A stretch of DNA of 64,000 bases from Ciona savignyi (GCA_000149265.1 CH003304.1:768905-832904), one strand, 5' to 3'; shown: positions 35,803 to 51,858, counted from the stretch's first letter. Notes: a model not told the origin generated them from the sequence alone. A program made the numbers and translations.

Positions 35803-36195
35803 TTATAAGAATATTATTAAGCATATAAAACTGATGGCCAATAGCAACTTTGCTGCATTGCGATTTCGTTTTCAATGTTACTGGATAGACTGTTTCTTAC
35901 CAAAGACAAAGTGTGTTTGCACTTTTATTTATGAGATGGAAATAGTGGATCACGATGATTAATAAAGGTTTAAATGCAATCAATTGTAAAAAATATAATA
36001 TTTTTCGTGCCTCTTACTTTTCATAATCAGAATACATTTTAATCCATCCAAATATTTGGATAGACGTTGCTACTCGACTATTCGTGTTTGTCACAAATAC
36101 GCCAGCGCCCTTAGTTAATATTTGGAGAAGTGTCAGTTCAAGAAGTATGATACATGTATAAATAATCATTGTCCAGTTGAGACTAATTCCTTATT

Positions 36196-37465
36196 TTATC
36201 GTAATAGCGCCATTAGGTGGACAATCATAATAACAATAGTTGTCCATAGCGGCAGTAGAGAGTTGGCAGAGCCTCTCGAGCCAGGTGGCTTGCATTCTTT
36301 ATTTCCGAGTTGACGTGTCACCATCGTGCTTGGAATTTTGACGTAAAATTCAGTGTATTCTTGCACCACAGTGGCACTGTGAAACAAGAGTTTTAGATAT
36401 TTATACGAAGTTTATAATGACTGATAAGATAGGATATTTATGTTTATCCCCTTGAATGGGTAAACCAAGATCGCCTCGCGCCCAGCATCTTGTTACCGTA
36501 GCTATCGCAGTGTGTTGTGTATGATAGACTTTTAGTGGAAGCCATTAATCAATTGGTTTATATCGTGCACCATGCTGATAATTATGATGGTTAAAACTGT
36601 GTTTGACTCCCTTCTCCAAATATGTCAATATAATGAATCCATACATTCAACAACATTACACAGAATCCATAATTTTTACAAACTTTTAATGGAATTTTCT
36701 GTTGTTCTGTCTGTTGTAGCTTACGTAAACCCCGAACTTTGTGCGTTTTCATTATCAATATACTCACTAAAATGTGTAGTCCATGGTCGAATTACACGGG
36801 GCAATCCAAACAAATGACTGGGGCGTTAACTTGTCGTTCGGGTTGATGTGGGTCACAGCAGAATTTGCCTCCCCGCCGCAGTTTAATCGTTTGTACAAAT
36901 CTCTCTCTGGTTTATCCCACCAGCCTTCAGCCTTGTCACCAGCAGCCCGTGCTTGTAGTAAGATGCCTTTGAAGGAAGTGTCCGTTCCGTTTATGGTAAC
37001 TGTAAAACACGTGTTTTTGTCTTAGATATAACGATTTTAGATTTACTAGTACTTGTATGAATAAAATTTCAAAGCATTAATTTTTAAAAAGCATAAAAGT
37101 AAGAAACTGTAAACTAATTCTTTTTAAGCTGTTTTGGTAATATAGATTTCTCAGTTTTCGATCAACATTAATCGAACATTTGTATATAAAACGATTTCTA
37201 TAGACTGCTTTGTATAAACACACTCTGCCTAAGCATACAAATTAATGGTTAAGAGACACTTCAACGACTCACCAGTAATCTTATCTCCCGGTAAATATGA
37301 ATTGGCGGAAAGAGTTAAGGAAAATGGGCTCGTGCTTAATGCCTTGGCAACGGATCCCCCGTGCGACGGTGTCATATGTCCACAGGCACCTTCTGGAGCG
37401 CCTCCAGGGTACGCATGTGACCCAACAACCAGACAAACCAAGCAAAGCCAACCTATCGTTATCAT
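36196..37465 (-). CDS. Reeler-domain protein 2, secreted with hydrophobic C-terminal tail, 201 aa
   Basis: Exons: 37465-37273, 36999-36768 and 36376-36196, in phases 1 and 2 as in Reeler gene 1. A signal peptide (ITIGWLCLVCLVVGSHA) is followed by PGGAPEGACGHMTPSHGG, TSFKGILLQARAAG, LNCGGEANSAVTHINP, PQSFVWIAP and YATVVQEYTEFYVKI, a complete Reeler domain. The tail is shorter than in gene 1, with a Lys/Pro/Gly linker instead of a Thr-rich stalk. It ends in a strongly hydrophobic segment (LWTTIVIMIVHLMALL) close to the stop, as in GPI-anchored precursors. The tandem position on one strand shows an origin by duplication. The ligand is unknown. Confidence 0.88.
36423..36560 (-). repeat. SINE, reverse, in intron 2 of Reeler gene 2
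   Basis: AAGATAGGATATTTATGTTT, CCTTGAATGGGTAAACCAAG and GCAGTGTGTTGTGTATGATA in the usual order. The middle is shortened and the tRNA-like head absent. Confidence 0.8.
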
Positions 37466-38589
37466 TTTTACACTAAAACGCAGAATTAATATTTACTTAT
37501 TTTACAATTTGTCTATAAATTTATTGATATTGTGCATCATGCTTTTACAAGTAAAATTCTAATTGATTCTATTAATCCTGATTACATACATTTTTTGTTT
37601 TTCGTCGAAAGTCCAAGCTATTTAATATCAAATCTACCTTGAAAGTCACCACCTTTAATTAAATGCAAACACCGCGCATACGTTTAAGCATGTTTATTTT
37701 GTGCAAGATAAATATATCAACATAAAACTGACCGACAGCAATGTTGTTTATTCTTGTATTGGGCTCACTGCTGTATTTATTTAATTCCAAATTTCTCAAC
37801 GTAAAAACAATTTCATTTGACACATTATTAAACTGAAGTTTTTTTTTAAAGTTTGCAAAAAAACTTAACCAAAACACCAATTATTTAACCAATAGGACAC
37901 CTATTGGTAGGTAACAACATATTATATACTTTTGTGTTAAATGCAAAAATCTAATCTAAACGGTACTCTATCTCTCTGAACACAATATTGCACGAATTGC
38001 TGTAAATACCTTACATCCTTAAATCTTTTAACGGAGATAATTAGGCTTGTATTGCAGTAGAACTATTTGAATACTGCCCTTTTCCTGCATTAAAACCCTT
38101 CAATGGTTTACCGAGCAGTTTCGATTAGTGAGACCGGCTTATCGGGGAAACACTTTTTACATTCGAAACGCCCAGTTTCTTTTGCTTTCAGTCTTTTGTA
38201 CGAAGACCGCAATCGAAAAGCGCCTTATCGTTTCCGCCCTTGCTCAATCGAAATTCTAGCAATTGCCTCCAGCAAATTACCAAGTCTAGAACTGTCGGAC
38301 ACCTATTTACTCAAGTACACGCCCATAACATAACATGAGATTGTTTTAAACTGTTTTAGTGTGATAATAATTTGATAAAGCTAACCAATTTGTTCATTTT
38401 TGCGGTTTAAGAATAAAGGGATTACTGTATATTTAAGAAATGAAGAAATGCTAAGTCGCTCTATAAGCCAAATATTAGGATTGGAAAAACTTGGATTTTG
38501 TTGATTTAATGCGTATCTACCCAAAATCATGATAGTTAAAATAAAGATTCGTTTTTAAAATGTTATCCTGTGTTTGTGTTTATATGCCA

Positions 38590-39130
38590 GTCGCGTTAAC
38601 CATTCGAACTTCCGACCGTATTAACCTCTTCCACGAAATAAACACCAATAAAAAACGCCGTTACGGATTTTTTACTGGGTCATGTTTTAAAACCAGGAGC
38701 AGTTTTTTACTTAATACGCATTTCTATAAATTTGAGTAAATGCCGCGTTAACCATTCGCCCACACGACCGCCCACCAGTCAGGAATTAACAATTAACACC
38801 AGTAAGATGTGAGCTATTGCGCCACCGGAGCTCCAAATGTGGTTAATGCGGTTATAAACAGATTGTCGGCAGCTGGCGTAATTGGGAAGCACAGGGAAAA
38901 AGTACGTAATTGGAAGTACGGTTGTGTGGCCGAATGGTTAACGCGACCGATACATATACCGACTACAATACAAAAACGGTCCTGGTGACGAACCCATCAT
39001 GGGTTCGAAGCTTGTCTCGTTAAAAAAAAAATTGGAAGTTCGGTCCTATGGCCTAATGGTTAACGCGACCGATGCATAATACACCAACTGAATAAAAAAT
39101 TAAAAACGGTGTAAGGAACGAGCCCAGCAT
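38590..39130. repeat. Cluster of tRNA-like SINE fragments in both orientations
   Basis: Reverse fragments (GTCGCGTTAACCATTCGAAC near 38592; GCGTTAACCATTCGCCCACA near 38742) are followed by two forward copies. One runs from TTGTGTGGCCGAATGGTTAA at about 38921 to CATGGGTTCGAAGC at about 39011. The other runs from GGCCTAATGGTTAACGCGAC at about 39049. A-box- and B-box-like words are about 80 bp apart. Confidence 0.65.
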
Positions 39131-39227
39131 TGGTTTAAAAATGGGAACATAAATAATAGACATCCTATAGAAGACGTACTATGGCATAGGATATTCATGT
39201 TTAATCATCGCGGTAGGCGGTAGAGGC

Positions 39228-39478
39228 CAAGGGTCGGCAACCTGCAGCTCCATTTTCTTCTGATGCGGTTCTTATTAATTTTATTGTCGCTGTAGCGAGC
39301 GCTTAATAAGTTTAATATTCATGCATAAGTGAAACAAACAAAAGAACACTCGCGTCTTTATCTCAGACAGTGTTGTTTTCCTTTTATTACAAAACTAGTT
39401 TTGCAGCTCCCAGTGATTTTTATTTTGGAGAATATCGATTAAAATGGTCCTTTAAGTGCAAAAGGTTGCTGACCCCTG
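39228..39478. mobile_element. hAT-like MITE
   Basis: It starts CAAGGGTCGGCAACCTGCAG and ends AAAAGGTTGCTGACCCCTG, near-complementary ends of the kind common in hAT-derived elements, with TGCGGTTCTTATTAATTT near the left end. No exact 8-bp duplication was found, so the limits are approximate. Confidence 0.7.
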
Positions 39479-41251
39479 CTTAGGCGATATATTAAAGTGC
39501 CGAGTATGTGGTATTTTTTTAAAGGATGATCGGTAGCGATGTAATCGCAGCATAAGGATCTGGATAGACTTTAAAGTGCAACTTCAAATCCATTTAGACA
39601 AAAACGCAATCGACTAGTCCAACAAACACAGAATATTCAACACTTCACCAAGTTATTCCGTTCAAACTTATTTTCACGACAACACAATATATTCCACATA
39701 TAAACATAATGGGTGGGGTACTGGGGTTTATTACTGACCACCAAAAGTCCACACACACATTGAGTGAATCATGACTTCGTGTCACCAGAGTTGTGTAAGG
39801 GGAGCGGCGATTGAAACTGTATTCTTTCCCGCTTAAAGAAGAACTATCCATTCAAACACACAAAATAATTTTTACTGTTAATTACTAAAAACACTATAAA
39901 ACTGTAAGATATCTCAAACCATTATATATTTATTTACTTTATTTAACTGTTTAATGTTGTCTGCTATGCTAAAGTATTTTAATATGCGTCATAAACGTTG
40001 TATGTAGGAATGGGCGATTGTGTTGCAAATAGCCAATAGTAGACCGCATGGCATAGCTTTCTTTCTTTCTAAATTAGTTACTGTATAAGTTACAGTGTAC
40101 GAATTTCCTCTGATACTGCATTTTCCGTACCGATAAAAGCCGAAAGTTTGGTAAGTGATGTGTTACCTGTGATTTACTTTTGGTCAACTAATGTGCTGCT
40201 TTTATTTTGTTTACCATAAAACTTCTGTGTACTGTCATAATTTCCGTATCAACCGTACTTTTACCCCACCACCGATTACCAGAAGACATAAAGTGTGTTT
40301 TTGATTCCACGATACGCGTCATTTTAAAACCACGAACCCGTTGGTCTATCCGCGGAAGTGTATTCATTAAGAAACTTTAAAACGCTAAAATTAACCAACC
40401 AGTTATCGATTATCCCATCGACGACCGTAAATAAATTATATAGGAAATTAAATATGTCGGGAATCGTAACACTAAAACCTGAATGGAATAACATACATAA
40501 ACAAACAGCATGGGTTTTCGACAAATCGGGAAGAAGCAACTTTCAAAAATAAAATTTATGAATCATTTTGATTAAAGACTTCTTGTGTCAATTCGGATGG
40601 CTTGTGCGTGTGTTTTTGTACACGTTTTTTAGCAAACATAATGAAGACAAAGGGGCATACGTTCTTTGTAAACAGAATACATTAAACTTAAAGGATTTAT
40701 TTCCCGGGCCTAGTTTATTGTCCAGGATCAGTGAATATCTTAACTAAAGCCCCCAAATAATTTAGCAAGTTTTTCTTGCCTTTTTTGTATGTATGAATGT
40801 ATCCCCCCTTTTTGTATGTATTTTACCATCTATATAAGTGGAATGGGAAAAAAAACATAGTTCCTGTCCAAACGGTTAACGTAACCGCCTTTCCGCCATG
40901 TACTTTTAAAACAGTCTTTATATAATGTAGTAGACACTCTACCAATTTTGTTAGTGTTTTTTAACACAAGCGTTTTTTAAATTAAAATTATCACTGTGGC
41001 AAAATTCAACTAGACAAGTTTGGTTACAGCCAAACTTTAATTTCGCAAAGACTAGATTACCTTATTAATAAATAGACATATCATTATTATCTTGAAAGTT
41101 TTCAAATGTTCGGCGAACGCAGGTTAAGAAAAAGTGACTTGTACAGTCGCAAAAAATCGCTATATTCACCAATGAGTGAAAAGGCTAAAAAGCAAATAAA
41201 GTGCAGACAGACAGTGAGCAGACAAAACTGGCACATGTAAAAGCCATTTTC

Positions 41252-41541
41252 GGGTAGAATAATTATGAATGTTCCGTGATTGGGAAAACGCAGTGGAAGT
41301 TAACACACCGGCAATCGTCAGTTTACTTCGTGCTCACTGTCGGATAACCGGAGCTATTGCAGTGTGTTGTGTATGATTCAGACGTTTCTTCACTTTGGTA
41401 GAACCCATTATACCCTCGGTTCGGGCAATGCCCGTTAAGTGCCTTATCCAAGGACACAGCCGACTAGCTAGCCACGTGTTTCGAGTCTGCAACCCTTCGG
41501 CTAAAAAGCGACGCACTAACCCACCCAGAAAATCGGATTAG
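41252..41541 (-). repeat. tRNA-derived SINE, reverse, near full length
   Basis: ATTATGAATGTTCCGTGATT (diverged tail), GGAGCTATTGCAGTGTGTTG and GTTTCGAGTCTGCAACCCTT (B-box region), ending near AACCCACCCAG. Confidence 0.85.
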
Positions 41542-42399
41542 TTTATAAGACGCAGATATGTCATTGTTTTTTCGCAATTATCTCGTGCCTTTTTGTATTC
41601 GGCATTATTGTATAAACATCTAATATATAATAATTACACTGAACACCGAGGCTGCATTTTAATTGACCGCATTTAATTCCAAACCTTAATATTGTGTATA
41701 ACCGAGTTGTTGCATGGCTATAGGGGTGACAGTGTTTTAAATTACCTATTCTAATGCGGTTGTGGTAAAAAAAATCCCAAAACTGCAGTTTAGAATAGCA
41801 TCGTTGTTAAACATATTGGCGTAAGGGCGAAAGCCATTGTTTACCACGCAATTCTTAGATTACTGCACGTCCATCCATAATCATATTACTGCTGGTCTTG
41901 AAATTTATTGTATGAATTAAAGACGTTGATATTGTTTTTTTGACCAAACCATCCAGATTTAAAGCAACGTCAAATTAGAGCATTGTCCACCCCTCTCCCC
42001 AAAAAGGGAGATACGAAAACAGCCACTTTCGACCCCAGTAATCTTTAGTTAATCGTTCGACGTTCTACCGTATGAACTCATCTGTCTGGCGATGGAGGTT
42101 AACACTTGTCTCGCAACAGTTTGCTTAGTCCGTAAAATAAGCATGTTTCTGTTTTGTATATACAGTATTTAGTTAGCCATACTGTAATATTGCGTAATTA
42201 TTTATACACAGTGATATATATTTCGCATTTATTTTTAGCCGACCTCAAAGCAGTTTTTTTTAATAATTTTAATTCATTAAACAGGGTACTTAATTTTTAT
42301 CGGATATGTTCTAGGTTAAAAACCAACGAACCAAATATAGCATCACTAGCAAGTTGTGCCCCTTTTATGATCCCAATTACTACATTCCCCAACTATTTA

Positions 42400-42536
42400 A
42401 TGACGAGGGGGTTAACACACGGGCAAACGTCAGATCACCTTGCGCCCATTGTCGGATTACCGAAGCTATTGCAGTGTGTTGTGTATGAACCACACGTCCC
42501 TTCAAGTTAGTAGAAACCATTGATCCGCTGGGTTCT
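42400..42536 (-). repeat. tRNA-derived SINE, reverse, partial
   Basis: GAGGGGGTTAACACACGGGC through GCTATTGCAGTGTGTTGTGT to GATCCGCTGGGTTC. The tail and head are missing. Confidence 0.85.
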
Positions 42537-43433
42537 CATATAAAACAATATAAAACGGTAAAGATACGCCAATCGCACGGAACTCGTGGCCCCGAAGTAG
42601 ATTGGCACAGAATTTTCCTGCTACATTAACGCGTTGTTATCAGCCTTTTAAAGATTCATTCGCGGTTTAATATAATTAAACAGTTGCCGGGTAGACGTGC
42701 CGCTGATATCCAAGGCCTTGCGGTTACGTGACGTTAACAGGCATCGATGCCCTTTTTATAGACTGTTTGTAAGGCCTGTGGTTGGAAGTGCGGCATTTGT
42801 CGACCCACTTTCCGTTGCGCGAGAATTCTGCTGACAGGGCGTTGCTATGTGTTGAAGCTGCAAAACACGAATGAATTCTACCAGTTGCGAGCAACCCGTA
42901 AAGGGCCCCTTTGTATTCTCCATGAAACCGAAGCAAATTGTCACGATAGAACGGCAACAATTTTACAGAACGTATCCATTAACGTATAAAACATCGATTT
43001 CCGTATGGAAACGTGTGATCCAAAATTAAAACATTCGATAGAACACGATTAAAAACGGAAAAATAAAGACGAAAAATAGAAATCGAGATATGGGCCACCG
43101 TAGCTCATATATTCACCAATATTATATTACTAGCTAATTTGAAACATTAAATTTGTGGCTCATAACCCTGAATACACCTCATGAATGCTTAGAGCGAAAC
43201 AGGTAAAAAAAATAACACTGAAAATAGTATTTTAATCCGCAATGTCATATGGTTGGCTACGATACTAACGACTCCATTTCAGGTGTTGCCCTTCATAAGG
43301 CCGTGTACGGAAACGGAATTACTTCAAAATCATGCGAACAACATTTTCGGAAGTCAATTAAGACCGACGTCATCGTTTTTGTAACGTTTAGCACTCCTGT
43401 GCACATCGTTGGGAGAAAGTCATTGCATTGCAC

Positions 43434-45964
<2,531 letters not shown>

Positions 45965-46001
45965 TACATTTCATTGTTGTCATCTTTTGTTCCTTTAGGA
46001 G

Positions 46002-46009
46002 TGACGTCA
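46002..46009. promoter_or_regulatory. Perfect CRE/ATF palindrome upstream of HDHD5
   Basis: TGACGTCA lies 38 bp upstream of the HDHD5 start codon, in the position of a core promoter. It is a full-consensus CREB/ATF site. A second copy is at 47355-47362. Confidence 0.5.
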
Positions 46010-48307
46010 ACTAGCTGACCAGGCAAAGCGGGAAACAAAAGCGAAACACGCACACACGATGTAGGATGATGTATTCATAATTTACCGGGTCACCTCGTGA
46101 TTTGTTTTGGTTATTTGTCAATCGCATAAAAGTAAGCATGTATTACACCCGAATTGCTTATTTCCTTTCGCCATTCAATATCCGAAATTTTCTGTGCCTG
46201 TCATGTTACGGTTCAAACAGGTCCATGTGTTTATCAGCGCATATCCGTGTCAGTAACGTATTCTCGAATCGAAAACCTGTTCCAATTGGGAACTTCAAAG
46301 GCATCTGTGACCCACTTTAGGTTTTTGAGATGTGAGCGCTTTATCGCCGAGCATTTGGTCACAAGTAGTTAACTGCTCATTCTTATATACCCAGTTGATG
46401 AAGTGGTTTGCCATACGAAAGACCGCTGAGCCCGGAAATTATTTAACTCTTTACGCAATAAAAAACAATTCAAACAGCAACGGTTGTTTGAAAAACGAGT
46501 CGTTTGCAGACATAAACGCAGCGGCAATGGGAAACTAGATAACATGCGATTGTTTTGGCTCCTAAATTTATATTTATTGCTAAAAGCGTTAAAATTTAAC
46601 GACTTGTTAAGAAAATTGCAATATTTTTTATGTTAATTCTTTACTTTAACACTTTGTTTGTGCGTTTACTTTCGTTGTATATATTTTGTTTTGTTATCGA
46701 TTTTTTTGCAAATTAAAATTTTAGCAAATTGATATAAAAAAGCGAAAATAGGTCACAATAATACCTTGGAATTGTTGTTGTTCATGTCAAAAGCTGAGAA
46801 CCTTTGTTGCAATCTCTCCATTTTGACTTGAAGTAGTGTTAAACGGTAATTTATATTCAATCAGTAGAGCGTTACTACTTTCTAGCTTAAATCGTATCTG
46901 TAAACACAATTGGAAAGAGTTAAGCGGGGCGGGAAATTAATGCGACTGCTCTGCAGGATTGATATTTCCGTCACTGACTGCCCCGCGAATATTCTTATAA
47001 CTTGTTGATCGCTCTTGTGGAACCTGATTTACGCACGTACATTTGTTTTCCATCGCACTGCTCTACGGTCGTTTGGTCATCAACAGCATACTGTTCGTCG
47101 ATATTTCCAAGCCCTTGCGAATTGAGCGCTAACCAATGTAAGCCACAATCAGCTGAAGTTGTCCGCTGACATCTGCTATACCAACATTGGGGTCTATTGC
47201 GCGTCTCGCTGCCTCCGGTTTGCAAGTGAGTGCTGGATCTGGATTTATATAGTCGTCCGATGGTCGTAAAATAACACAGCACTGTCGGACTGATATATTG
47301 CAATTGATTAGTTGATGTTAATGAATTAACGACCATTGTAGAGCACCCGGTTTCTGACGTCAACAACACTTGTTGTCGAGAAGCCCGGGCAGCGAAAACA
47401 GTTCGGAATCAAAAACACGATCACGTGACTGTTGCCACGCTCCCTAAAAGAGGGAGCGACTTGCAAAATGATACTACAGTCATTACATACCATTATCGCG
47501 ACAACTGTTGTTTGACCTAATTCCTAATAATTGCCCAAATACGTAACATTGGTTAATATGTTGTAGTCCAAACCAGTATCCGTTCGTGTATCTCTTTAAA
47601 TATCCTTGTATTATATAGTAACGCGGTCCACAAACTACCAGTGATATATATCTAAAGTTTTCACGCAGTTTCATATATTTACAACATTAAGTAATTCTGA
47701 AATGTTCTCGATCACTGGCTAGCGCGCGGCCGGCGGTGTGCTGTCTGAGCGTACCACTAGAGAACTGATGCTTTTCATTTGTTTTTTTAATACTCCACCG
47801 CCACGTGAATTGTGCAATCCAGGTTTAGAATCACGCAGTGGACGCGTGGTCAGCGCATGCAGTCGTTGTGTTTAAAATGAATACGAGCATCTCACTCCTC
47901 TCCTCTTTGTTTCTTTATTATCTTACGTGGAGCCGCCGCTCGATCAGCTGATTGCAGGCCGTATGGTGTTTACCAGATGCCGCTGCGAACTCGCTTACCT
48001 AAATGAACCCTGTTTATAGACCCCTTTTGTTTGCTTCATGTAAATTATCGAGTTTAATTTATAAATTTCCCAATTGCAAACTAATTAACATTGCATACCA
48101 CCAAGTTCTAAATTCTTTCTGTATGACAAATCTCTTTAACAAGGCCACGATACTTCTGTATTAGTTTTGTAACCGTGTTGACATGTAACGAGTTGAATTT
48201 GTGTCAAATTGTTTTAGCTTATGTATTTAAACATTAGTTAAACTGGATTGCTTTAACACGATGACGCACTTAAATTGTTCGTTTAGAGACCAAACTATGT
48301 CGAAACC

Positions 48308-48505
48308 TAAATTACGCCATGGCCATGAAAGTTTATAGTTGTGCTAGTTCAATGACGTTTTCTTTTTAACGAACTCCTTATTTCGAATTACGTAATTCAC
48401 TTTGGTCGATATTTCATTCCTGGGAAAAGCGTGCTTAGTGCGTGGACATGGGCATCCTCGAGCGTGGTACAATGTTGTAATACTGGCCGTCGATTGTGCC
48501 AGTAA
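48308..48505 (+). repeat. Inverted repeat, left arm
   Basis: ACGCCATGGCCATGAAAGTT, TAGTTGTGCTAGTTCAATGA, CTCCTTATTTCGAATTACGT, TCATTCCTGGGAAAAGCGTG and CTCGAGCGTGG recur in reverse complement, in order, at 53125-53332. There are only scattered differences plus small indels. Confidence 0.85.
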
Positions 48506-48784
48506 ATCAAACTAAAATGGTTTGAGTATTATTCTTATTACATAATGCATTTTTATTAGGTGTGAGAATAGTATAAAATATATGTTAAATTAAAAGGCGC
48601 GAAATAGATGCTCAGTAGTTGAAATACAGCGTGCCATAGTGGGGTTACCATAGCCATAAACGACAACAAAAGGAGATTTTTTTGAATCCAATATACCTTA
48701 CTAACTTTTGTTCGCTGTGCTTTGCCATGGGGCACACGCGATAAGGCAGAACACACCCTTGATTAGCATAATTGTATTGGGCCA

Positions 48785-48885
48785 AGATTCGAACCCATGA
48801 TGGGCCGTCTCTGAGAACGTTTTTTTTTTTATATAATTAGTAGTATTTATCGGTCGTCTTAACCATTCGGCCAAACTACCGTACA
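48785..48885 (-). repeat. Second tRNA-like SINE family, reverse copy
   Basis: GATTCGAACCCATGATGGGC, a T-rich spacer, then ATTTATCGGTCGTCTTAACC and ATTCGGCCAAACTACCGTAC. The A-box- and B-box-like words are well preserved. Confidence 0.65.
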
Positions 48886-50836
48886 TAGGCTGGTAAATTA
48901 TTTTCTAGGGTGTTAAAAAAATTAATTTAATTGACAACCAGCGTCAAATTACGTTTTTGATTATATGATTTACCATGGTGTGACATAAGGTTCTCTGTAA
49001 ACAAAAACAACCTAAATACGACGTCATTTAGAATGCGTATATGATTGTGTCACTGGTATGCGTAGTGCTAACTCAAATGAACAATTTACTTAAAATTAAT
49101 TTATACGTATACCGTTGCTAGTAAAATACAGTGGTTATTATGTACCAACTATAACAAACTAGAAACCGCATACCGATTATCGGATATTTTACATTGAAAT
49201 GTATAGCGGCCTGTCACACTGGGAAACATGAAAAACGCAGCAGTATAGTGCCACAGTGAAATGTTTGGAAGTATTTGTTTTAAAGCTCATCTTTATTTCT
49301 TACTATTTTTCTGGGTCAAGCTAATTGAATTTTGGACTGTTATTCGTTTACCACAATATTATTTGACAAAAATATGTTGTTACATTATTTAGAAAAAACC
49401 CTTTTGACACAGTCTATTTGCCGGACATGTTTTTAAGACTATTTAAATTAACCCTTTGGTACAGAGTGTTAAAGTATGTGGTCGTTACGTAACTGTCCGC
49501 TTTTCTGAACCAAACATGTTTTGATTCTTATGCGATTCGGACCCGCATAACCCTTACGAACCGGTCCAATTTTGTCTTATATAAAATATACAGCAAGAAA
49601 TTGACCGATTAAGTTTGACTAGGTTTATTGGTTAGAGTAATATAGTTAATATCTGTGGCCGTTGTCTGTCTATGTTTGTAATATACATACGTGAAGTAGC
49701 GTGTATAATTCGGCTTTTATTTGTTATCTGTGTAACAAAACAACGTGACATATTAAATATATACGGAAATTACATCATTACACCGGGGAATTACACGTGC
49801 TTTCGGGGCATGGTGTTCTCGTGCACAGCGCGTGCACAGTGCATGTTCAGCAGTCCTGTCGGCGAACAGCATGCGTTCATCAATAATCAATAACAGCTGT
49901 TGCTAATTTACAGGATACAAATTATTCTTTAGAAATAAACTCAATAAGAATACAATAAAATGTAAACTGCCATGGTGACCTGAAGTAATGCAACCACCAT
50001 ATAACCATCATCGATATCACTGGACTATGGGTAATGCGTATACAATAAACAGATTTGACTGCTCTGTTCGCAACCTCTCAAGGCAAAATGTTTGCTTCTT
50101 GGACTATAATTCTGTTAGGACGGCAAACGTTTAGTCAATTATATCGTATGTTGACATGTGTATACATTCTAGTAATTATTATAAGTGCTTTCCATTACAA
50201 TCTGACTTTGGATTGCTAGCAAGTGACATTTATTATTCTGATTTTCTGGATTTATTCGTGTTTTGTCGGTCGTGGTCTAAGTGTCCGATTTTTATCTTTG
50301 TTCTATATGTTCTATTTATTCATATTAATCTTGGTATTGTTGTTGTTAACTACTCTTACATCCACGGATATTCCGATAACTTGTGTTTATCAACAGATGC
50401 GGAGGTGTTATACCGCCATACGAATGCCATGTCCTTCCAGGGTGGGTTAGTGGTTTAGGGTGGGTTAGTGGTTTACATGGTCTTAGTTCACTGCATTATT
50501 GCACTCAGTTCCACATGCTTTTAATTGTTTCTTAAAGAAACTGCCATTCGGAAATTCAGTTTTGATCGAGTGCTATTGGCATTAGTTAAACCAATGCCGA
50601 GGCCGTTTATTTCTTCCATGATTAAAGTTTTAGCCTAGATTGATTCCTAACAACATTTTGTACACACGTCATACGCAGTTAAATAGGTTATTTGACTTAA
50701 GTCAAATTGTGATTTAAAGTAAAGAGTGACTACTATAAATAATTTTGATTTAATTAGTTTCTCTATTAACAGTTATACCTCACCATCCAGTCCTTGCCCT
50801 TTGTTATGCAAAATGGTCGGCCATTGTCTTCAGATC

Positions 50837-51160
50837 CAAGGGTGGGCATACTTTTTTAGGAGGCAAAATTATTTTGTTCTTAGTCTAGCGGGCCAAGTGA
50901 TCGAGCGCCACTCACCTATATTTTGTCGCTGGTGATAAAAAACAATAAACTACGAAATACGGCACGTTACTGTAAAAAAACTAGAAAGCACGGTTGCGCC
51001 AAGCGACTTTCAAATATAGCTGTGCACAGCTATTATGACATCATAATTTAGCTGTGACATCGCTATTTAGTCTTGCAACATCTCGATAACCTCTGGTGGG
51101 CCAGAATAAAAGACCCGGCCGGCCGGATTTGACGCCCGTGCCGTAGTTTGCCCGTGTCTG
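50837..51160. mobile_element. hAT-like MITE
   Basis: The left end CAAGGGTGGGCATACTTTTT and right end CGTAGTTTGCCCGTGTCTG resemble the GGGTGGGCAAACT ends common in hAT-derived elements. GGGCCA and GGCCCGG-like words lie inside both ends. No exact target duplication was found. Confidence 0.6.
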
Positions 51161-51388
51161 CTCTAGATTCATATAAATTCATACACAATTTTTATGCAGT
51201 ATAAACATGTTTTATTTTTGGGGCTGAGATAATAAGGCGTGCAATAGGAATAAAAGCTATTAATTATTTTTACAAACTGAAATGTAGTATAGTCTACCTA
51301 TTTATACGTGGTAAGAAAAGCTGGTCTTTTATTTGATATACAAGCCTGTAAAAAACAATACAATTGGAACAACGTCACTTATTTTTAG

Positions 51389-51649
51389 AAAGGATAGGAT
51401 ATTGAAGTTTATCCAAGTAAATGGGAAAACGCCATTGTCGTTAACGATCGGGTGTCGGAACACCTTGCGTCCATCGTCTGGTTACCAAAGCTATTGTGTT
51501 GTGTATGATTCAGACGATATTTTAAATTGGTAGAACTAATCAAGTGTCTTCCCCAAGGAAAACACGTATAGTTGGCGATCGGTTTCAACCAACAACCTTT
51601 CGACTAAAAGGCAATGCACCAACCCACAAATCTGCTCACCAGGTCGGAC
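51389..51649 (-). repeat. tRNA-derived SINE, reverse, diverged
   Basis: AAAGGATAGGATATTGAAGT, AAATGGGAAAACGCC, CAAAGCTATTGTGTTGTGTA and CAACAACCTTTCGACTAAAA, in SINE order. Confidence 0.8.
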
Positions 51650-51858
51650 AACATGTGAGGTTGATCAACAGTTCTGTCACTTATATTACATAAGAACTGG
51701 TTACCGATCTCCATTCGGTAACCCAAATGCACAAATCTTGTTAAATGGGCTGGAATGAATAAGCTAACGCTTCTTGTTTTGTCTCTCGGCGTACTTAACA
51801 TTAATTTGATTGTGGCAACGTTTTCTTATGTATATGGTTACTGTATTCCATGTCCCTT

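Larger units (their letters stand above)
31399..36195. other. Region between the Reeler genes, no gene supported
   Basis: AT-rich DNA. It contains a degenerate forward SINE (about 32560-32730), the dispersed repeat at 32780, SINE fragments at 33712 and 34793, a reverse tRNA-like fragment near 34085-34175, and the minisatellite at 35289. An open stretch at 35021-35280 has no recognisable product, and its end is related to the minisatellite. Confidence 0.6.
37466..43433. other. Region without a supported gene
   Basis: Repeats here are tRNA-like fragments (38590-39130), a hAT-like MITE (39228-39478) and SINEs (41252, 42400). Open stretches at 38103-38333, 40358-40552 and 42724-42960 were inspected. 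None has an identifiable domain or a splice partner. Confidence 0.55.

Noticed and set aside
38921-39020. Possible genuine tRNA gene
   Set aside because: The A-box- and B-box-like words are present, but the spacer is too long and no acceptor-stem pairing is evident; it belongs to a dispersed family.
42724-42960. Two overlapping open stretches on the minus strand downstream of HDHD5
   Set aside because: Neither has a domain, and the HDHD5 model ends properly at 43434 without them.
46995-47369. 124-codon open stretch on the minus strand
   Set aside because: Its length is notable, but there is no recognisable motif, no clear start context and no supporting splice site.
50156-50458. 100-codon hydrophobic open stretch
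   Set aside because: T-rich DNA gives Phe/Leu/Ile-rich translation by chance; two frames are open and there are no gene signals.
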